Shown here in pieces: positions 42,450 to 51,521 of a stretch of DNA of 64,000 bases (within the stretch, counting starts at the first letter, position 1; the number at the start of each line of letters is the position of its first letter). The translations under genes and the position numbers were made by a program. The notes under the pieces are model-generated. The model did no database searches. It worked only from the letters and a program-made list of their open reading frames with translations, and had not been told where the DNA came from. Source of the DNA: Falsirhodobacter sp051195255 (lineage in GTDB: Bacteria; Pseudomonadota; Alphaproteobacteria; Rhodobacterales; Rhodobacteraceae); assembly GCF_051195255.1 (NCBI RefSeq), contig NZ_JBNJLK010000011.1:18168-82167 (forward strand), read 5' to 3'.

Positions 42450-43226
42450 TCAGCCTGGATAGCCGAGAGACGCCGATGTTTCCGCTGCAGCGGCCGTAAG
42501 ACGCGCAATATAATCGTCCCGCCGCGCCTCCTCGAACCGCATCAGGGGGAAGGCCACCGAAATGGCGGCCACGGGTCGGCCCAGATGGTCGAAGACGGGG
42601 GCGGCAAGGCAGCGGACGCCGGCCTCGGCCTCCTCCACCTCCTCGGCAAAGCCGCGGGCCCGCACCTCCGCCAAGTCCCGGCGCAGACGCTCCGCGTCCC
42701 GTATGGCCCTTGGGCCGGCGGCGTCGAAGGGCATCCGCACGATACGGGCCTCCACCTCCTCGGGGCTGCGCCAGGCCAGAAGCGCCTTGCCGAGGGAGGT
42801 GGAGCTGAGGGGGCTGCGCTGGCCTACCGTGCTTTTCATCGACAGGCCGAAGACCGATTCGATGTGGTGGACATAGACGACCTTCTCCTCCTGCCCGTCG
42901 ATGACGCCGAGGTTGATGGATTCGCCCGTGGCCCGCGACAAGGCGGCCATGGCGCGATCGGCATGAACCATCAGCTGCGACGGGTCGATCGCGCGGGCTG
43001 CGATGGAAAACAGCTTCAGCGTCAGACCGTAGCGTTCCGTTTCGGCGTCCTGTTCGACAAAGCCCAGATCCACCATCGTCTGAAGCAACCGATGGGTCGT
43101 GCTTTTCGACGTCATTGCCTTCTGCGCGATGGTGCCAAGTGTGGCCTGGCGATCTTCGGCCAGCGTTTCCAGCACCGAAAACACCTTCAAGACCGAGGCG
43201 ACGTTGTCCGCTTTGCCTGACTGCAC
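42450..43226 (-). CDS. IclR family transcriptional regulator (KdgR-like)
   Basis: This 258-residue regulator has an N-terminal winged helix (ASVLKVFSVLETLAEDRQAT, TIAQKAMTSKSTTHRLLQTM) and a C-terminal IclR effector domain (VYVHHIESVFGLSM, LSSTSLGKALLAW, GVRCLAAPVFDHLGRPVAAI). Translation probably begins at GTG 43226, as no ATG exists before the helix-turn-helix. It is divergent from the GH105/TRAP/KduI operon with a 146-base gap holding a good palindrome, so it almost certainly controls that operon; KdgR-type members respond to 2-keto-3-deoxygluconate or related uronate breakdown products. Confidence 0.87.
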   Translation of the reverse strand: MQSGKADNVASVLKVFSVLETLAEDRQATLGTIAQKAMTSKSTTHRLLQTMVDLGFVEQDAETERYGLTLKLFSIAARAIDPSQLMVHADRAMAALSRATGESINLGVIDGQEEKVVYVHHIESVFGLSMKSTVGQRSPLSSTSLGKALLAWRSPEEVEARIVRMPFDAAGPRAIRDAERLRRDLAEVRARGFAEEVEEAEAGVRCLAAPVFDHLGRPVAAISVAFPLMRFEEARRDDYIARLTAAAAETSASLGYPG

Positions 43227-43241
43227 GGGAAGTATCCTGTA

Positions 43242-43262
43242 TTTCGGAATGCCATTCTGAAA
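43242..43262. promoter_or_regulatory. Palindrome, candidate IclR-type operator
   Basis: TTTCGGAAT (43242-43250), GCC, ATTCTGAAA (43254-43262): 8 of 9 positions are complementary. A second TTTCGGA follows at 43264. It lies 15 bases upstream of the regulator start and about 110 before the GH105 gene, so it fits an operator for both. Confidence 0.5.
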
Positions 43263-43372
43263 GTTTCGGACCAGCTTGTCAATTCTGCTTGCCTGCCCGC
43301 AGCGGTTGTGCTTCCTTCAAAATCGAAACGGCGTTCTGATTTTCTCGCCGCTGTCTTTGGGAGGAGGCACAG

Positions 43373-44491
43373 ATGGATCCGCTTCTGCGGCAGAGAGAGC
43401 ATGTCCTGCCCCGGTCGGAGGTTTGCAACCTGATCGACCGGCTGACCGACAACCTCGTGAATATCACCGACACGACCGGCGAATTCCTGCTGCGGCTGGA
43501 AGACGGCCGCGTCATCGACACCAAGGGCTGGGCCGGATGGGAATGGACCCATGGCATCGGTCTTTACGGCTTGCTGAAATACTGGCAGCTGACGGGCAAT
43601 GCCCGCGCGCTGGCGATCGTGAAGGACTGGTTCCGCGACCGGCTGGCGGAGGGCACGCCGACAAAGAACATCAACACCGTCGCCCCCTTCCTGACCGCCG
43701 CCCACCTGTACGAGATGGACCGCGACCCGTCCTGGCTCCCCTATCTGGACCGCTGGGCCGAATGGGTGATGCACGAAATGCCCCGCGTGCGCGACGGCGG
43801 TTTGCAGCACATCGTCTACAACTCGGTCAACCACCAGCAGATGTGGGACGACACGCTGATGATGTCGGTAGTGCCGCTGGCCAAGATCGGCCTGATCCTG
43901 AAGCGCCCGCATTATGTCGAGGAAGCGAAGTTCCAGTTCCTGACCCATGCGCAGTATCTGGCGGACACGCATTCGGGCCTGTGGTTCCACGGCTGGACGT
44001 TTGAAGGAAACCACAACTTTGCCCGCGCCCTTTGGGCCCGCGGAAACAGCTGGGTCACCATCGTCATCCCCGAGTTCATTGAGCTTCTGGACCTGCCCGA
44101 CACCGATCCCGTCCGCCGCCACCTGACCGCCCTGCTGGGCCGGCAGGCAAGTGCGCTGCGCGAGCTGCAGGACGACAGCGGCTTGTGGCACACGCTGCTG
44201 GACGATCCCGACAGCTACCTTGAGGCGTCCGCCACGGCGGGCTTTGCCTATGGCCTGCTGAAGGGCGTGCGCAAACGCTACATCGGCCCGGAACATGGCC
44301 CCGTCGCCGAACGCGCGATCCGGGGCGTCATCGACAACATCTCGCCCGAGGGGGAGCTGCGGAACGTGTCCTTCGGCACGGCCATGGGGTCGGATCTCGA
44401 TTACTACCGGCAGATCAAGCGCACCTCTATGCCCTATGGGCAGGCAATGGCGATGTTCGCGCTGACGGAACTTCTGCACACCTACATCTGA
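43373..44491 (+). CDS. GH105 unsaturated rhamnogalacturonyl/uronyl hydrolase (YteR/YesR-like)
   Basis: This 372-residue alpha/alpha-barrel protein of the GH88/GH105 clan has characteristic blocks KGWAGWEWTHGIGLYGLLKY, NHQQMWDDTLMMSVVPLAKI (the catalytic Asp lies in WDD), GLWFHGWTFEG, FARALWARGNSWV and YLEASATAGFAYGLLKG. These enzymes hydrate the 4,5-double bond of a terminal unsaturated galacturonate and so release it from rhamnose or another partner. No signal peptide is visible, so it is cytoplasmic and works after import by the adjacent TRAP system. GGGAGGAGG precedes the ATG. Confidence 0.88.
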   Translation: MDPLLRQREHVLPRSEVCNLIDRLTDNLVNITDTTGEFLLRLEDGRVIDTKGWAGWEWTHGIGLYGLLKYWQLTGNARALAIVKDWFRDRLAEGTPTKNINTVAPFLTAAHLYEMDRDPSWLPYLDRWAEWVMHEMPRVRDGGLQHIVYNSVNHQQMWDDTLMMSVVPLAKIGLILKRPHYVEEAKFQFLTHAQYLADTHSGLWFHGWTFEGNHNFARALWARGNSWVTIVIPEFIELLDLPDTDPVRRHLTALLGRQASALRELQDDSGLWHTLLDDPDSYLEASATAGFAYGLLKGVRKRYIGPEHGPVAERAIRGVIDNISPEGELRNVSFGTAMGSDLDYYRQIKRTSMPYGQAMAMFALTELLHTYI

Positions 44492-44513
44492 CCGTTTCCT
44501 GGGGAGGACTGAC

Positions 44514-45470
44514 ATGAAGATGCTGATGACGACGGCGGCCCTGATCGCGCTTACGACGGCGGCCGGAGCCGACACGCTCCGCTTCGGCTATGCCGAGAAC
44601 GCGACCCCCACGGTGGAGGCGATGAAGGAGTTCGCCCGCCTGCTGGAGGAGAAGACCGGCGGCGGCCTGACCGTCCAGTTCTTCCCCGACGGCCAGCTGG
44701 GAGGGGAGCGCGAACTGGTGGAACTGGTGCAGGGCGGCCTTCTGGACATGACCAAGGTGTCGGGCGGGCTGATGGAAAGCTTTGCGCCGGTCTATGGCGC
44801 CTTCTCCATGCCCTACCTGTTCGACGACGAGGCGCATTACTACAAGGCCTTGGACGACGCAGCCGTGATGGCTCCCGTCTATCAGGCGACGGCGGATCAG
44901 GGGATGGTGGGGCTGACCTACTACAACTCGGGCGCGCGGTCTTTCTACACCAAGGACAAGCCGATCAATTCCCCCGCCGATCTGGCAGGTCTGAAGATCC
45001 GCGTGCTGCAATCCCCCACCTCCATCCGCATGGTGGAAATGCTGGGCGCCTCCCCCATCGCGATGAGCCAGGCCGAGGTCTACACCTCCATCCAGCAGGG
45101 GGTTCTGGACGGGGCCGAGAACAACGAGTTCGCCCTGACCGTCGCCCGCCACGCCGAGGTGGCCAAGGCCTATTCCTATGACATGCACACCCGCATTCCG
45201 GACATCCTCCTGATCTCCACCGCCGCGCTGGACCGGCTGACCCCCGAACAGCGGGACGCGGTGAACGCGGCGGCACGGGAGTCCACCGCCTTCCACCGGC
45301 AGGCGTGGACCGCCGCCGTGGACGCCGCCCGGGCCGAGGCCGAGACCAGCTTCGGCGTGACCTTCACCCATCCCGAGGTGACGGCCTTCCAGGAGGCGGT
45401 GAAACCCATGTACGACGAAATGCCGGACGCCATCGCGCCCACCGTGAACGCGATCCGGGCGGCGAAATGA
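44514..45470 (+). CDS. TRAP transporter solute-binding protein (DctP family)
   Basis: This 318-residue periplasmic protein has a signal peptide (MKMLMTTAALIALTTAAGA) and then LRFGYAENATPTVEAMKEFA. Family motifs are FPDGQLGGERELVELVQGG, MPYLFDDEAHYYK, PINSPADLAGLKIRVLQSPT (with the carboxylate-binding Arg) and QAEVYTSIQQGVLDGAENNE. It captures the acidic sugar for DctQM. The genes around it (GH105, KduI) indicate an unsaturated galacturonide, possibly the disaccharide with rhamnose. GGGGAGGA lies in front of the ATG, and its stop overlaps the dctQ start. Confidence 0.9.
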   Translation: MKMLMTTAALIALTTAAGADTLRFGYAENATPTVEAMKEFARLLEEKTGGGLTVQFFPDGQLGGERELVELVQGGLLDMTKVSGGLMESFAPVYGAFSMPYLFDDEAHYYKALDDAAVMAPVYQATADQGMVGLTYYNSGARSFYTKDKPINSPADLAGLKIRVLQSPTSIRMVEMLGASPIAMSQAEVYTSIQQGVLDGAENNEFALTVARHAEVAKAYSYDMHTRIPDILLISTAALDRLTPEQRDAVNAAARESTAFHRQAWTAAVDAARAEAETSFGVTFTHPEVTAFQEAVKPMYDEMPDAIAPTVNAIRAAK

Positions 45471-45979
45471 CCCGCCTCCGCCGCCTTCTGGACCTGTGCA
45501 TCGGATCGGTGTGCGCCGTTCTTCTGGCGGCGCTGGTGGTGGTGTTGTGCTGGCAGGTCTTCAGCCGCTACGCCCTTGGCACCCCGTCGACGTTGACCGA
45601 GGAAACGCTGCGCTTCGGCGTGATCTGGCTGTCTCTGCTGGGTGCCGCCTATGCCACGGGACAAGGCACCCACATGGCGATCGATCTGGCCCGCGATATC
45701 GCCACGGGCCGGACCCGGCAGGTGCTGGAGATGCTGGTGCCGGTGGCCTTCATCGTCTTCGCGGTCGCCGTCCTCATCCTCGGCGGGATGCGGGGGATGG
45801 AGATCGCGTCCCGCCAGCTCAGCCCCGTGCTGCGGGTGCCGATGGGCTGGGTTTATGCCAGCCTGCCGGTCTCGGGCGTTCTCATCATCCTTTACAGCCT
45901 TCTGAACCTGATCGACATCGCGCGCGGCACCCGCCCGCGCCCCGACGGGATGGACAAGGCGCTGAGCGCGGTGGAATGA
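45467..45979 (+). CDS. TRAP transporter small membrane subunit (DctQ family)
   Basis: This 170-residue protein has four hydrophobic segments: LDLCIGSVCAVLLAALVVVL, a second with the conserved VFSRYALGTPSTLTEETLRF, WLSLLGAAYATGQGTHMAID, and the pair ending SLLNLIDIARG. WxEExxR-like TEETLRF and the GxHMxID motif are DctQ hallmarks. ATGA overlaps on both sides tie it to the binding protein and to DctM. Confidence 0.88.
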   Translation: MTRLRRLLDLCIGSVCAVLLAALVVVLCWQVFSRYALGTPSTLTEETLRFGVIWLSLLGAAYATGQGTHMAIDLARDIATGRTRQVLEMLVPVAFIVFAVAVLILGGMRGMEIASRQLSPVLRVPMGWVYASLPVSGVLIILYSLLNLIDIARGTRPRPDGMDKALSAVE

Positions 45980-47280
45980 CCATGGCCATAACTGCAAGCC
46001 TGATCCTGCTGGCCGTCTTTGCCGTCATCGCCCTTCTGGGCCTGCCTCTGGCGGTGGCCATCGTGGCTGCGGCGCTGGCCGCGGTGTCGCTGGTTGCGCC
46101 GCCCGACATGGCACTGTTCACCTCGGCCCAGAAGATGATGGCGAGCCTCGACAGCTTTTCCCTGCTGGCCGTGCCCTTCTTCATCCTGTCGGGCGTCATC
46201 ATGAATTCGGGTGGCATCGCGATCCGGCTGGTGCGGTTTGCACAGCTGATCGCGGGACGCATTCCGGGATCGCTGGCGCAGACGAACATCGCTGGCAACA
46301 TGCTCTTCGGCTGCATCTCCGGCTCGGCCATCGCGGCCTCCACCTCCATCGGGGGGGTTCTGGTTCCGATGCAGGCGCAGGAGGGTTACGACCGCGACTT
46401 CGCCGCCGCCGTCAACATCGCCAGCGCTCCGACGGGCATGCTGATCCCGCCGACCACGGCCTTCATCATCTATTCGCTGGTGGCGGGCGGCACCTCGGTC
46501 GCCGCGCTGTTCATGGCGGGGGCGGTGGCGGGCATCCTCTGGGGCCTGTGCCTGATGGCCCTGACCGTGGTGATCGCGAAGCGGCGCAACTATCCCACCG
46601 TGGCCGCCGTGCCCTTCCGCGACGCGCTGAAGATCACGATGGAGGCGATACCCTCGCTTCTGCTGATCGTGATCATCATCGGCGGCATTGTCCTCGGCGT
46701 CTTCACGGCGGTGGAGGCGTCCGGTATCGCCGTGGTCTATACGCTGCTTCTCGCCTTCGTGATCCACCGCACCACGACGCTCCGCGACCTGTGGTTCTTT
46801 CTTGTGGAAACCGCGCAGATCACGGGGGCGATCATGCTGCTGCTGGCGGCGTCGGCCGCGCTGTCCTTCGCGATGGCGTTCACGGGGATCCCGGCGGCCA
46901 TCACCTCGGCCATTCTGGGAATTTCCAGCGATCCGGTGATGGTGATGCTGATCATCAACATCCTGCTGCTGATTGTGGGCTGCTTCATGGACATCGGCCC
47001 CGCCATCCTGATCTTCACGCCGATCCTGCTGCCCATCGCCACGAAGGTGGGCGTGGACCCGGTGCATTTCGGGGTGATCATGGTGTTCAACCTCGCCATC
47101 GGCACCATCACCCCGCCCGTGGGCACGGGCCTGTTCGTCGGCGCCAGCGTCGCCAAGGTGCGGGTCGAACGGGCCATCCGCGCGCTTGGGCCTTTTTATG
47201 TGCTGCTGATCGCGCTGCTGATGGTCATCACCTACTGGCCCGCCCTGACACTGAGCCTGCCGCGCTGGCTGGGCATCTGA
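45976..47280 (+). CDS. TRAP transporter large membrane subunit (DctM family)
   Basis: This 434-residue, about 12-segment sodium-coupled transporter subunit contains DSFSLLAVPFFILSGVIMNS, GNMLFGCISGSAIAASTSIG, ASAPTGMLIPPTTAFIIYSL, GCFMDIGPAILIFTPILLPI and NLAIGTITPPVGTGLFVGAS, all DctM signatures. The ATG at 45976 overlaps the DctQ stop; a second in-frame ATG lies at 45982. KduI follows 10 bases after the stop, so the same transcript covers import and the first cytoplasmic isomerisation. Confidence 0.92.
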   Translation: MTMAITASLILLAVFAVIALLGLPLAVAIVAAALAAVSLVAPPDMALFTSAQKMMASLDSFSLLAVPFFILSGVIMNSGGIAIRLVRFAQLIAGRIPGSLAQTNIAGNMLFGCISGSAIAASTSIGGVLVPMQAQEGYDRDFAAAVNIASAPTGMLIPPTTAFIIYSLVAGGTSVAALFMAGAVAGILWGLCLMALTVVIAKRRNYPTVAAVPFRDALKITMEAIPSLLLIVIIIGGIVLGVFTAVEASGIAVVYTLLLAFVIHRTTTLRDLWFFLVETAQITGAIMLLLAASAALSFAMAFTGIPAAITSAILGISSDPVMVMLIINILLLIVGCFMDIGPAILIFTPILLPIATKVGVDPVHFGVIMVFNLAIGTITPPVGTGLFVGASVAKVRVERAIRALGPFYVLLIALLMVITYWPALTLSLPRWLGI

Positions 47281-47290
47281 AAGGACTGAC

Positions 47291-48115
47291 ATGCTGTTCG
47301 TCGAAACCCGCCATGCCGTTCATCCCCACCACGCCAAGGGCATGGACACCGCCGCCCTGCGCACGCACTTCCTCGCGCAGGGGATGTTCCAGGACGGGCA
47401 GATCCGCCTGATCTACACCCATTACGACCGCTTCGTGATGGGCGGCGCCGTGCCCGCAGGCAGAGATCTGGTGCTGGACGTGGTGGAGGAGACAAAGACG
47501 CCCTCCTTCCTCGACCGGCGGGAGATGGGGATCGTCAACATCGGCGACACCGGCACCGTGCGTGCGGGCGACGAAACCCACACCCTCGATCGAGGGGACG
47601 TCCTGTATCTGGGCATGGGCACGGGTGCTGTGACCTTTGCGGGCGGGGGGCGGTTCTACATCACCTCGGCCCCCGCGCATCGCGCCTTCCCGTCGAAGCT
47701 GATCACGCTGGCCGACTGCATCGAGGTGAAGATGGGCGAGGCTGCGCAGTCCAACAAGCGCACCATCAAGCAGTTCATCCACCCCAAGGTCATGGAAAGC
47801 TGCCAACTGATCCTCGGCTACACCTCACTGGAGGAAGGGTCGGTCTGGAACACGATCCCCAGCCACATCCACGACCGCCGGATGGAGGCCTACCTCTACT
47901 GGGGCATGACGCCCGAAGCGCGTGTCCTGCACCTGATGGGCGAGCCGGCCGAAACGCGCCACCTGTTCATCGCGAACGAGGAAGGCGCCATCTCACCCCC
48001 TTGGTCGATCCATTCAGGTGCGGGGATCGGGGAATACACATTCATCTGGGCCATGGCCGGCGACAATGTGGATTACACGGACATGGAGTTCATCCAGCCC
48101 AAGGACATGGCCTGA
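47291..48115 (+). CDS. kduI: 5-dehydro-4-deoxy-D-glucuronate isomerase
   Basis: KduI converts 4-deoxy-L-threo-5-hexosulose uronate, the product that forms from unsaturated galacturonate, to 3-deoxy-D-glycero-2,5-hexodiulosonate in pectin breakdown (EC 5.3.1.17). The 274-residue length is typical. The zinc-binding cupin motif TIPSHIHDRRMEAYLYW and the blocks REMGIVNIGDTGTV, YLGMGTGAVTF and PPWSIHSGAGIGEYTFIWAM are diagnostic. It is the last gene of the GH105 operon. The partner reductase KduD is not in the window. Confidence 0.93.
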   Translation: MLFVETRHAVHPHHAKGMDTAALRTHFLAQGMFQDGQIRLIYTHYDRFVMGGAVPAGRDLVLDVVEETKTPSFLDRREMGIVNIGDTGTVRAGDETHTLDRGDVLYLGMGTGAVTFAGGGRFYITSAPAHRAFPSKLITLADCIEVKMGEAAQSNKRTIKQFIHPKVMESCQLILGYTSLEEGSVWNTIPSHIHDRRMEAYLYWGMTPEARVLHLMGEPAETRHLFIANEEGAISPPWSIHSGAGIGEYTFIWAMAGDNVDYTDMEFIQPKDMA

Positions 48116-48262
48116 GGCGCCACCTGGTCCTGGCGTCCACCGATCGCCTGATGATCAGACCATGCTGTACATCTGCCGGACGGAACTGACCGTGAAACCG
48201 CGCCTTCCCGCATGCAGGGGCGGGGCGAGAGGGACACAGATTGACAGATCGGCCTGCCCCCT

Positions 48263-49669
48263 TCAGCGGATCAGTCCCAGCTGCGTCGGCAGCCACAGCG
48301 TGATCGCAGGGATGAACGTGATCAGCAGCAGCGCGATGAAGAGCGGGACCATCCACGGCAGGATGGCCAGCGCCGTCCGCTCCACCGACAGCTTCGAGAT
48401 TCTTGACAGCACGAACAGCACCATTCCGACCGGGGGCGTCAGCAGCCCGATCATCAGGTTCAGCGTCACGATCACCCCCAGATGCACCGGATCTATGCCG
48501 TAGCGCGCCGCCACGGGCATCAGGATCGGGACGAGGATGGAGATCGCCGCGATCGTGTCCAGGAACGCGCCCACGATCAGCAGGATGATGTTGACGATGA
48601 TCAGGAACGTCCACCAGTTGTCCGTCAGTGCGAACATCGCATCGGCAAACACCTGCGTCGCCTGGCTGACCGTCAGCAGCCACGCGAAGATGGAGGCGGC
48701 GGTGACGATGAACAGGACCGAGGCTGTCGTCTCGATCGTGTCGAAGCTGGCCTTGGCAAGCGCGCGGAAGCTCATGGTGCGGTACCGCACGAGCCCGAGG
48801 AACAGCGACCAAAGGACGGCCGCGACGGCGGCCTCGGTCGGGGTGAACCAGCCCATCGTCATGCCACCGATCAGCAGCACCGGCGCCATCAGGGCCATCA
48901 CGGCGTGCCAGTCGAAATACCAGTCCAGCGCGATCAGCGACACCAGCGCGATCACCACCGCCACGTTCAGCGACACGCCCAGCGTCACCAGAAGCCAGAT
49001 CGCCAGCGGGAAGCACATGACGACAACGATTTCCAGCGACGCCTTGGCCAGTTCGCGCAGGTCGAACGGCGTGTCGGATCCCCAGCCCTTCAGGTGCGCG
49101 AAGACGAAGACGGTCAGCATCATCAGCGTCACCATCACCACGCCCGGCAGGATCCCCGCCATGAACAGCGCGCCGATGGACGCGTTCGCCATCATCCCGT
49201 AGATCACGAAGGGCAGCGATGGCGGGAAGATCGGACCCACCGTGGCGGAGGCCGCCGTGACCCCCACCGCCGCCTCCACGGGATAGCCGTGGTCCTTCAT
49301 CGCCTTGATCTCGATCGTGCCGATCCCGGCGGCGTCGGCCAGGGCCGTTCCCGACATGCCCGAGAACACGACCGAGCCGATGATGTTCACCTGCGCCAGC
49401 CCGCCCTTCATCCAGCCCACCAGCGACAGCGCGAAGTGATAGATGCGGCCGGTGACGCCCGCGATGTTCATCAGGTTGCCCGCCAGGATGAAGAAGGGGA
49501 CCGCGATCAGCGGAAAGCTTTCCACCCCCGCGATCATCCGCTGGGCCGCGATGATGTCGGGGGCCACGTTGTAGCTGAGGAGATAAAGCAGGGACGCCCC
49601 GGCCATGGACACCGCCACCGGGACGCCCACGACCATCAGCACCAGAAACGATCCGATCAGAAGAAGCAT
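48263..49669 (-). CDS. TRAP transporter large membrane subunit (DctM family), second system
   Basis: This 468-residue polytopic protein has VESFPLIAVPFFILAGNLMN, GSVVFSGMSGTALADAAGIG, TAASATVGPIFPPSLPFVIY, GAFLDTIAAISILVPILMPV and NLMIGLLTPPVGMVLFVLSR, all standard DctM motifs. It is longer than the first DctM in this window by about 34 residues, with an insert in the middle (around WYFDWHAVMALMAPVLLIGG), a difference that separates TRAP subfamilies. It lies 3 bases after dctQ and is the last gene of the long minus-strand operon. Confidence 0.92.
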   Translation of the reverse strand: MLLLIGSFLVLMVVGVPVAVSMAGASLLYLLSYNVAPDIIAAQRMIAGVESFPLIAVPFFILAGNLMNIAGVTGRIYHFALSLVGWMKGGLAQVNIIGSVVFSGMSGTALADAAGIGTIEIKAMKDHGYPVEAAVGVTAASATVGPIFPPSLPFVIYGMMANASIGALFMAGILPGVVMVTLMMLTVFVFAHLKGWGSDTPFDLRELAKASLEIVVVMCFPLAIWLLVTLGVSLNVAVVIALVSLIALDWYFDWHAVMALMAPVLLIGGMTMGWFTPTEAAVAAVLWSLFLGLVRYRTMSFRALAKASFDTIETTASVLFIVTAASIFAWLLTVSQATQVFADAMFALTDNWWTFLIIVNIILLIVGAFLDTIAAISILVPILMPVAARYGIDPVHLGVIVTLNLMIGLLTPPVGMVLFVLSRISKLSVERTALAILPWMVPLFIALLLITFIPAITLWLPTQLGLIR

Positions 49670-49672
49670 GGT

Positions 49673-50245
49673 TCAGATCCCTGTCGTGCCGCTTTCGGCG
49701 GCTTTTTCCCGGACGGTCGTGCCGCCCTTCATGTCGTGGATGAAGTTCTGGACCGATCGCAGCAGCATCAGCACGAAGGCCACCAGCACGGTGTAGAAGA
49801 CGATGCCGCGCGGCAGGTCCACCGTCACCATCCGCTCGGACCCGACGATCCCGACATATCGCCACATCAGCCACGTCATGTAGCCGAAGAAGACGATGGT
49901 CAGCGCATCCACCAGCCACCACATGACGCGGCCGATCCGATGCGGCAGAAGGTTGTAAAGGATGTCCACCGCGATGTGCCGCCCCATCCGCACGCACATC
50001 ACCGAGCCGAGGAAGACGATGATGACTAGGCAGTTCGCCGCGATCTCCTCGGTCCAGGCCAGGCTGTTGTTCAGCACGTAGCGCGTGAAGAACTGCAGGA
50101 AGACGCACAGCGCCATTCCCCAGAAGATGGCGAGGGTCAGCCAATCCTCGACGGCATAAGGCCTCAGATCGACCGGGCCGGTGTCGTCCTCGAAGGCATG
50201 CGCCATGTCCTCCACGCTGCGTGGCGCAGGGCTCTTGTCAGCCAT
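49673..50245 (-). CDS. TRAP transporter small membrane subunit (DctQ family), second system
   Basis: This 190-residue protein has four hydrophobic segments after a hydrophilic N-terminus of about 45 residues (MADKSPAPRSVEDMAHAFED). FTRYVLNNSLAWTEEIAANC and GSVMCVRMGRHIAVDILYNL carry the DctQ signature. ATG 50245 follows GGGAGAAA; upstream in-frame codons have no such site. It lies 52 bases after the binding-protein gene. Confidence 0.87.
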   Translation of the reverse strand: MADKSPAPRSVEDMAHAFEDDTGPVDLRPYAVEDWLTLAIFWGMALCVFLQFFTRYVLNNSLAWTEEIAANCLVIIVFLGSVMCVRMGRHIAVDILYNLLPHRIGRVMWWLVDALTIVFFGYMTWLMWRYVGIVGSERMVTVDLPRGIVFYTVLVAFVLMLLRSVQNFIHDMKGGTTVREKAAESGTTGI

Positions 50246-50297
50246 AGCTTTCTCCCGATGTTCGGAAGGCGGCCGGGGACGTCCCCGGCCGGCCACT

Positions 50298-51269
50298 TCA
50301 TTGCACGGCGCGGATGGCTTCCCAGTCTTCGCGGTTGTAGCCGTAATTCTCCAACGGAGCCTTCTCGAGGACGTTCTTCAGGAAGTCCTCCTTGTCGACC
50401 TCGGTGACCATCAGGCCGTCGGCCTTGAACTTGTCCACCAGCGCCGCCTCGCGCTCCTCGACAACCCGGGTGGCGCGTTCCGCCGCTTCCAGCATCACCT
50501 CGCTGAAGATCTGCTTGTCCCCGTCCGAGAGGCTGTTCCAGACGCGGCCGGACATGACGGTGTTCAGGTGATCGACGATATGCCCGGTCAGGATGATGTT
50601 GGACTGCACCTCGTAGAACTTCTTGGCCTCGATCGCGGTCAGGGGGTTTTCCTGCGCGTCGACCGTGCCGTTCTGCAAGGCCAGATACACCTCTGCAAAG
50701 GCGATGGGCGTCGTGTTGGCCCCGCAGGCCTGCGGCATGGCCAGATAGGCCGGAACGTCCGGCACGCGGATCTTCAGGCCCTCCATGTCGGCGCAGGAGG
50801 TGATGTCCTTGTTCGCCGTCGTGTGGCGCGTGCCGTAATAGGTGACCGCGGTGATGTGGTTGCCGCTGGCCTCCTCGTATCCTTCCACCAGTTTCCGAAA
50901 CACGTCGCTTTTGGTATAGGCGATCAGATGCGCGGGATCGCGGAAGATGTAGGGGTAATAGGTCACCCCGATCGGCTTGTACTCGCGCGACGCGAAGCTG
51001 GACCCGGAGATGATGATGTCCACCGTCCCCAGCTTCAGCCCCTGGTTGATGTCCGCCTCCTTGCCCAACTGCGAGGCCGGGAAGACATCGATGTCGTAGC
51101 GGCCTTCCGTGCGCTTGGCGATCTCCTCGGCCGCCCAGACGGATTCGGTGTGGAACGGTTCGCTCGCTTCATAGACATGCGCCCATTTCAGCGTCGTCTG
51201 TGCCTGAGCGACGGCGGCGCTTGCCATAAGCGCGGCGGCCCCCAGCAGAGTCTTGATCGTGAACGTCAT
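50298..51269 (-). CDS. TRAP transporter solute-binding protein (DctP family, YiaO/SiaP-like)
   Basis: This 323-residue periplasmic protein has a signal peptide MTFTIKTLLGAAALMASAA ending at AQA, then LKWAHVYEASEPFHTESVWA. FPASQLGKEADINQGLKLG, the Arg-containing GLKIRVPDVPAYLAMPQAC and QNGTVDAQENPLTAIEAKKF are family landmarks. The neighbour upstream is a YiaK-like Ldh_2 dehydrogenase, an arrangement known from the yiaKLMNO diketogulonate system, so a sugar acid (for example a deoxy-sugar aldonate) is the likeliest ligand. GGAGGAGAAG precedes ATG 51269. Confidence 0.88.
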   Translation of the reverse strand: MTFTIKTLLGAAALMASAAVAQAQTTLKWAHVYEASEPFHTESVWAAEEIAKRTEGRYDIDVFPASQLGKEADINQGLKLGTVDIIISGSSFASREYKPIGVTYYPYIFRDPAHLIAYTKSDVFRKLVEGYEEASGNHITAVTYYGTRHTTANKDITSCADMEGLKIRVPDVPAYLAMPQACGANTTPIAFAEVYLALQNGTVDAQENPLTAIEAKKFYEVQSNIILTGHIVDHLNTVMSGRVWNSLSDGDKQIFSEVMLEAAERATRVVEEREAALVDKFKADGLMVTEVDKEDFLKNVLEKAPLENYGYNREDWEAIRAVQ

Positions 51270-51521
51270 GCTTCTCCTCCCATCAGCTTCGGTTCGTTGT
51301 TGTTGGCGCAGGCAAGATGCATCCCGCCCCTGCCGCATCCCCGGCCCGTCACGCGGGCCCGGGCCCTCCGCACGTCCTGCGCAAGGCCGGGACGATCGCC
51401 TGCCACGCGTGTCGGCGAAGGATGCTGTTCGTGCACGTGGCTTGCATCGGCGCGTCGCCTCCCCGCGACGCGGCCAGACCGATCCTGCAACCCCGACGGT
51501 AGCGAGGCCGCCACACGCCGG

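Noticed and set aside
48482..50029. 515-codon plus-strand frame rich in His, Asp, Gln and Arg
   Set aside because: Antisense to DctM/DctQ genes; the composition is that expected from the complement of hydrophobic membrane-protein codons.
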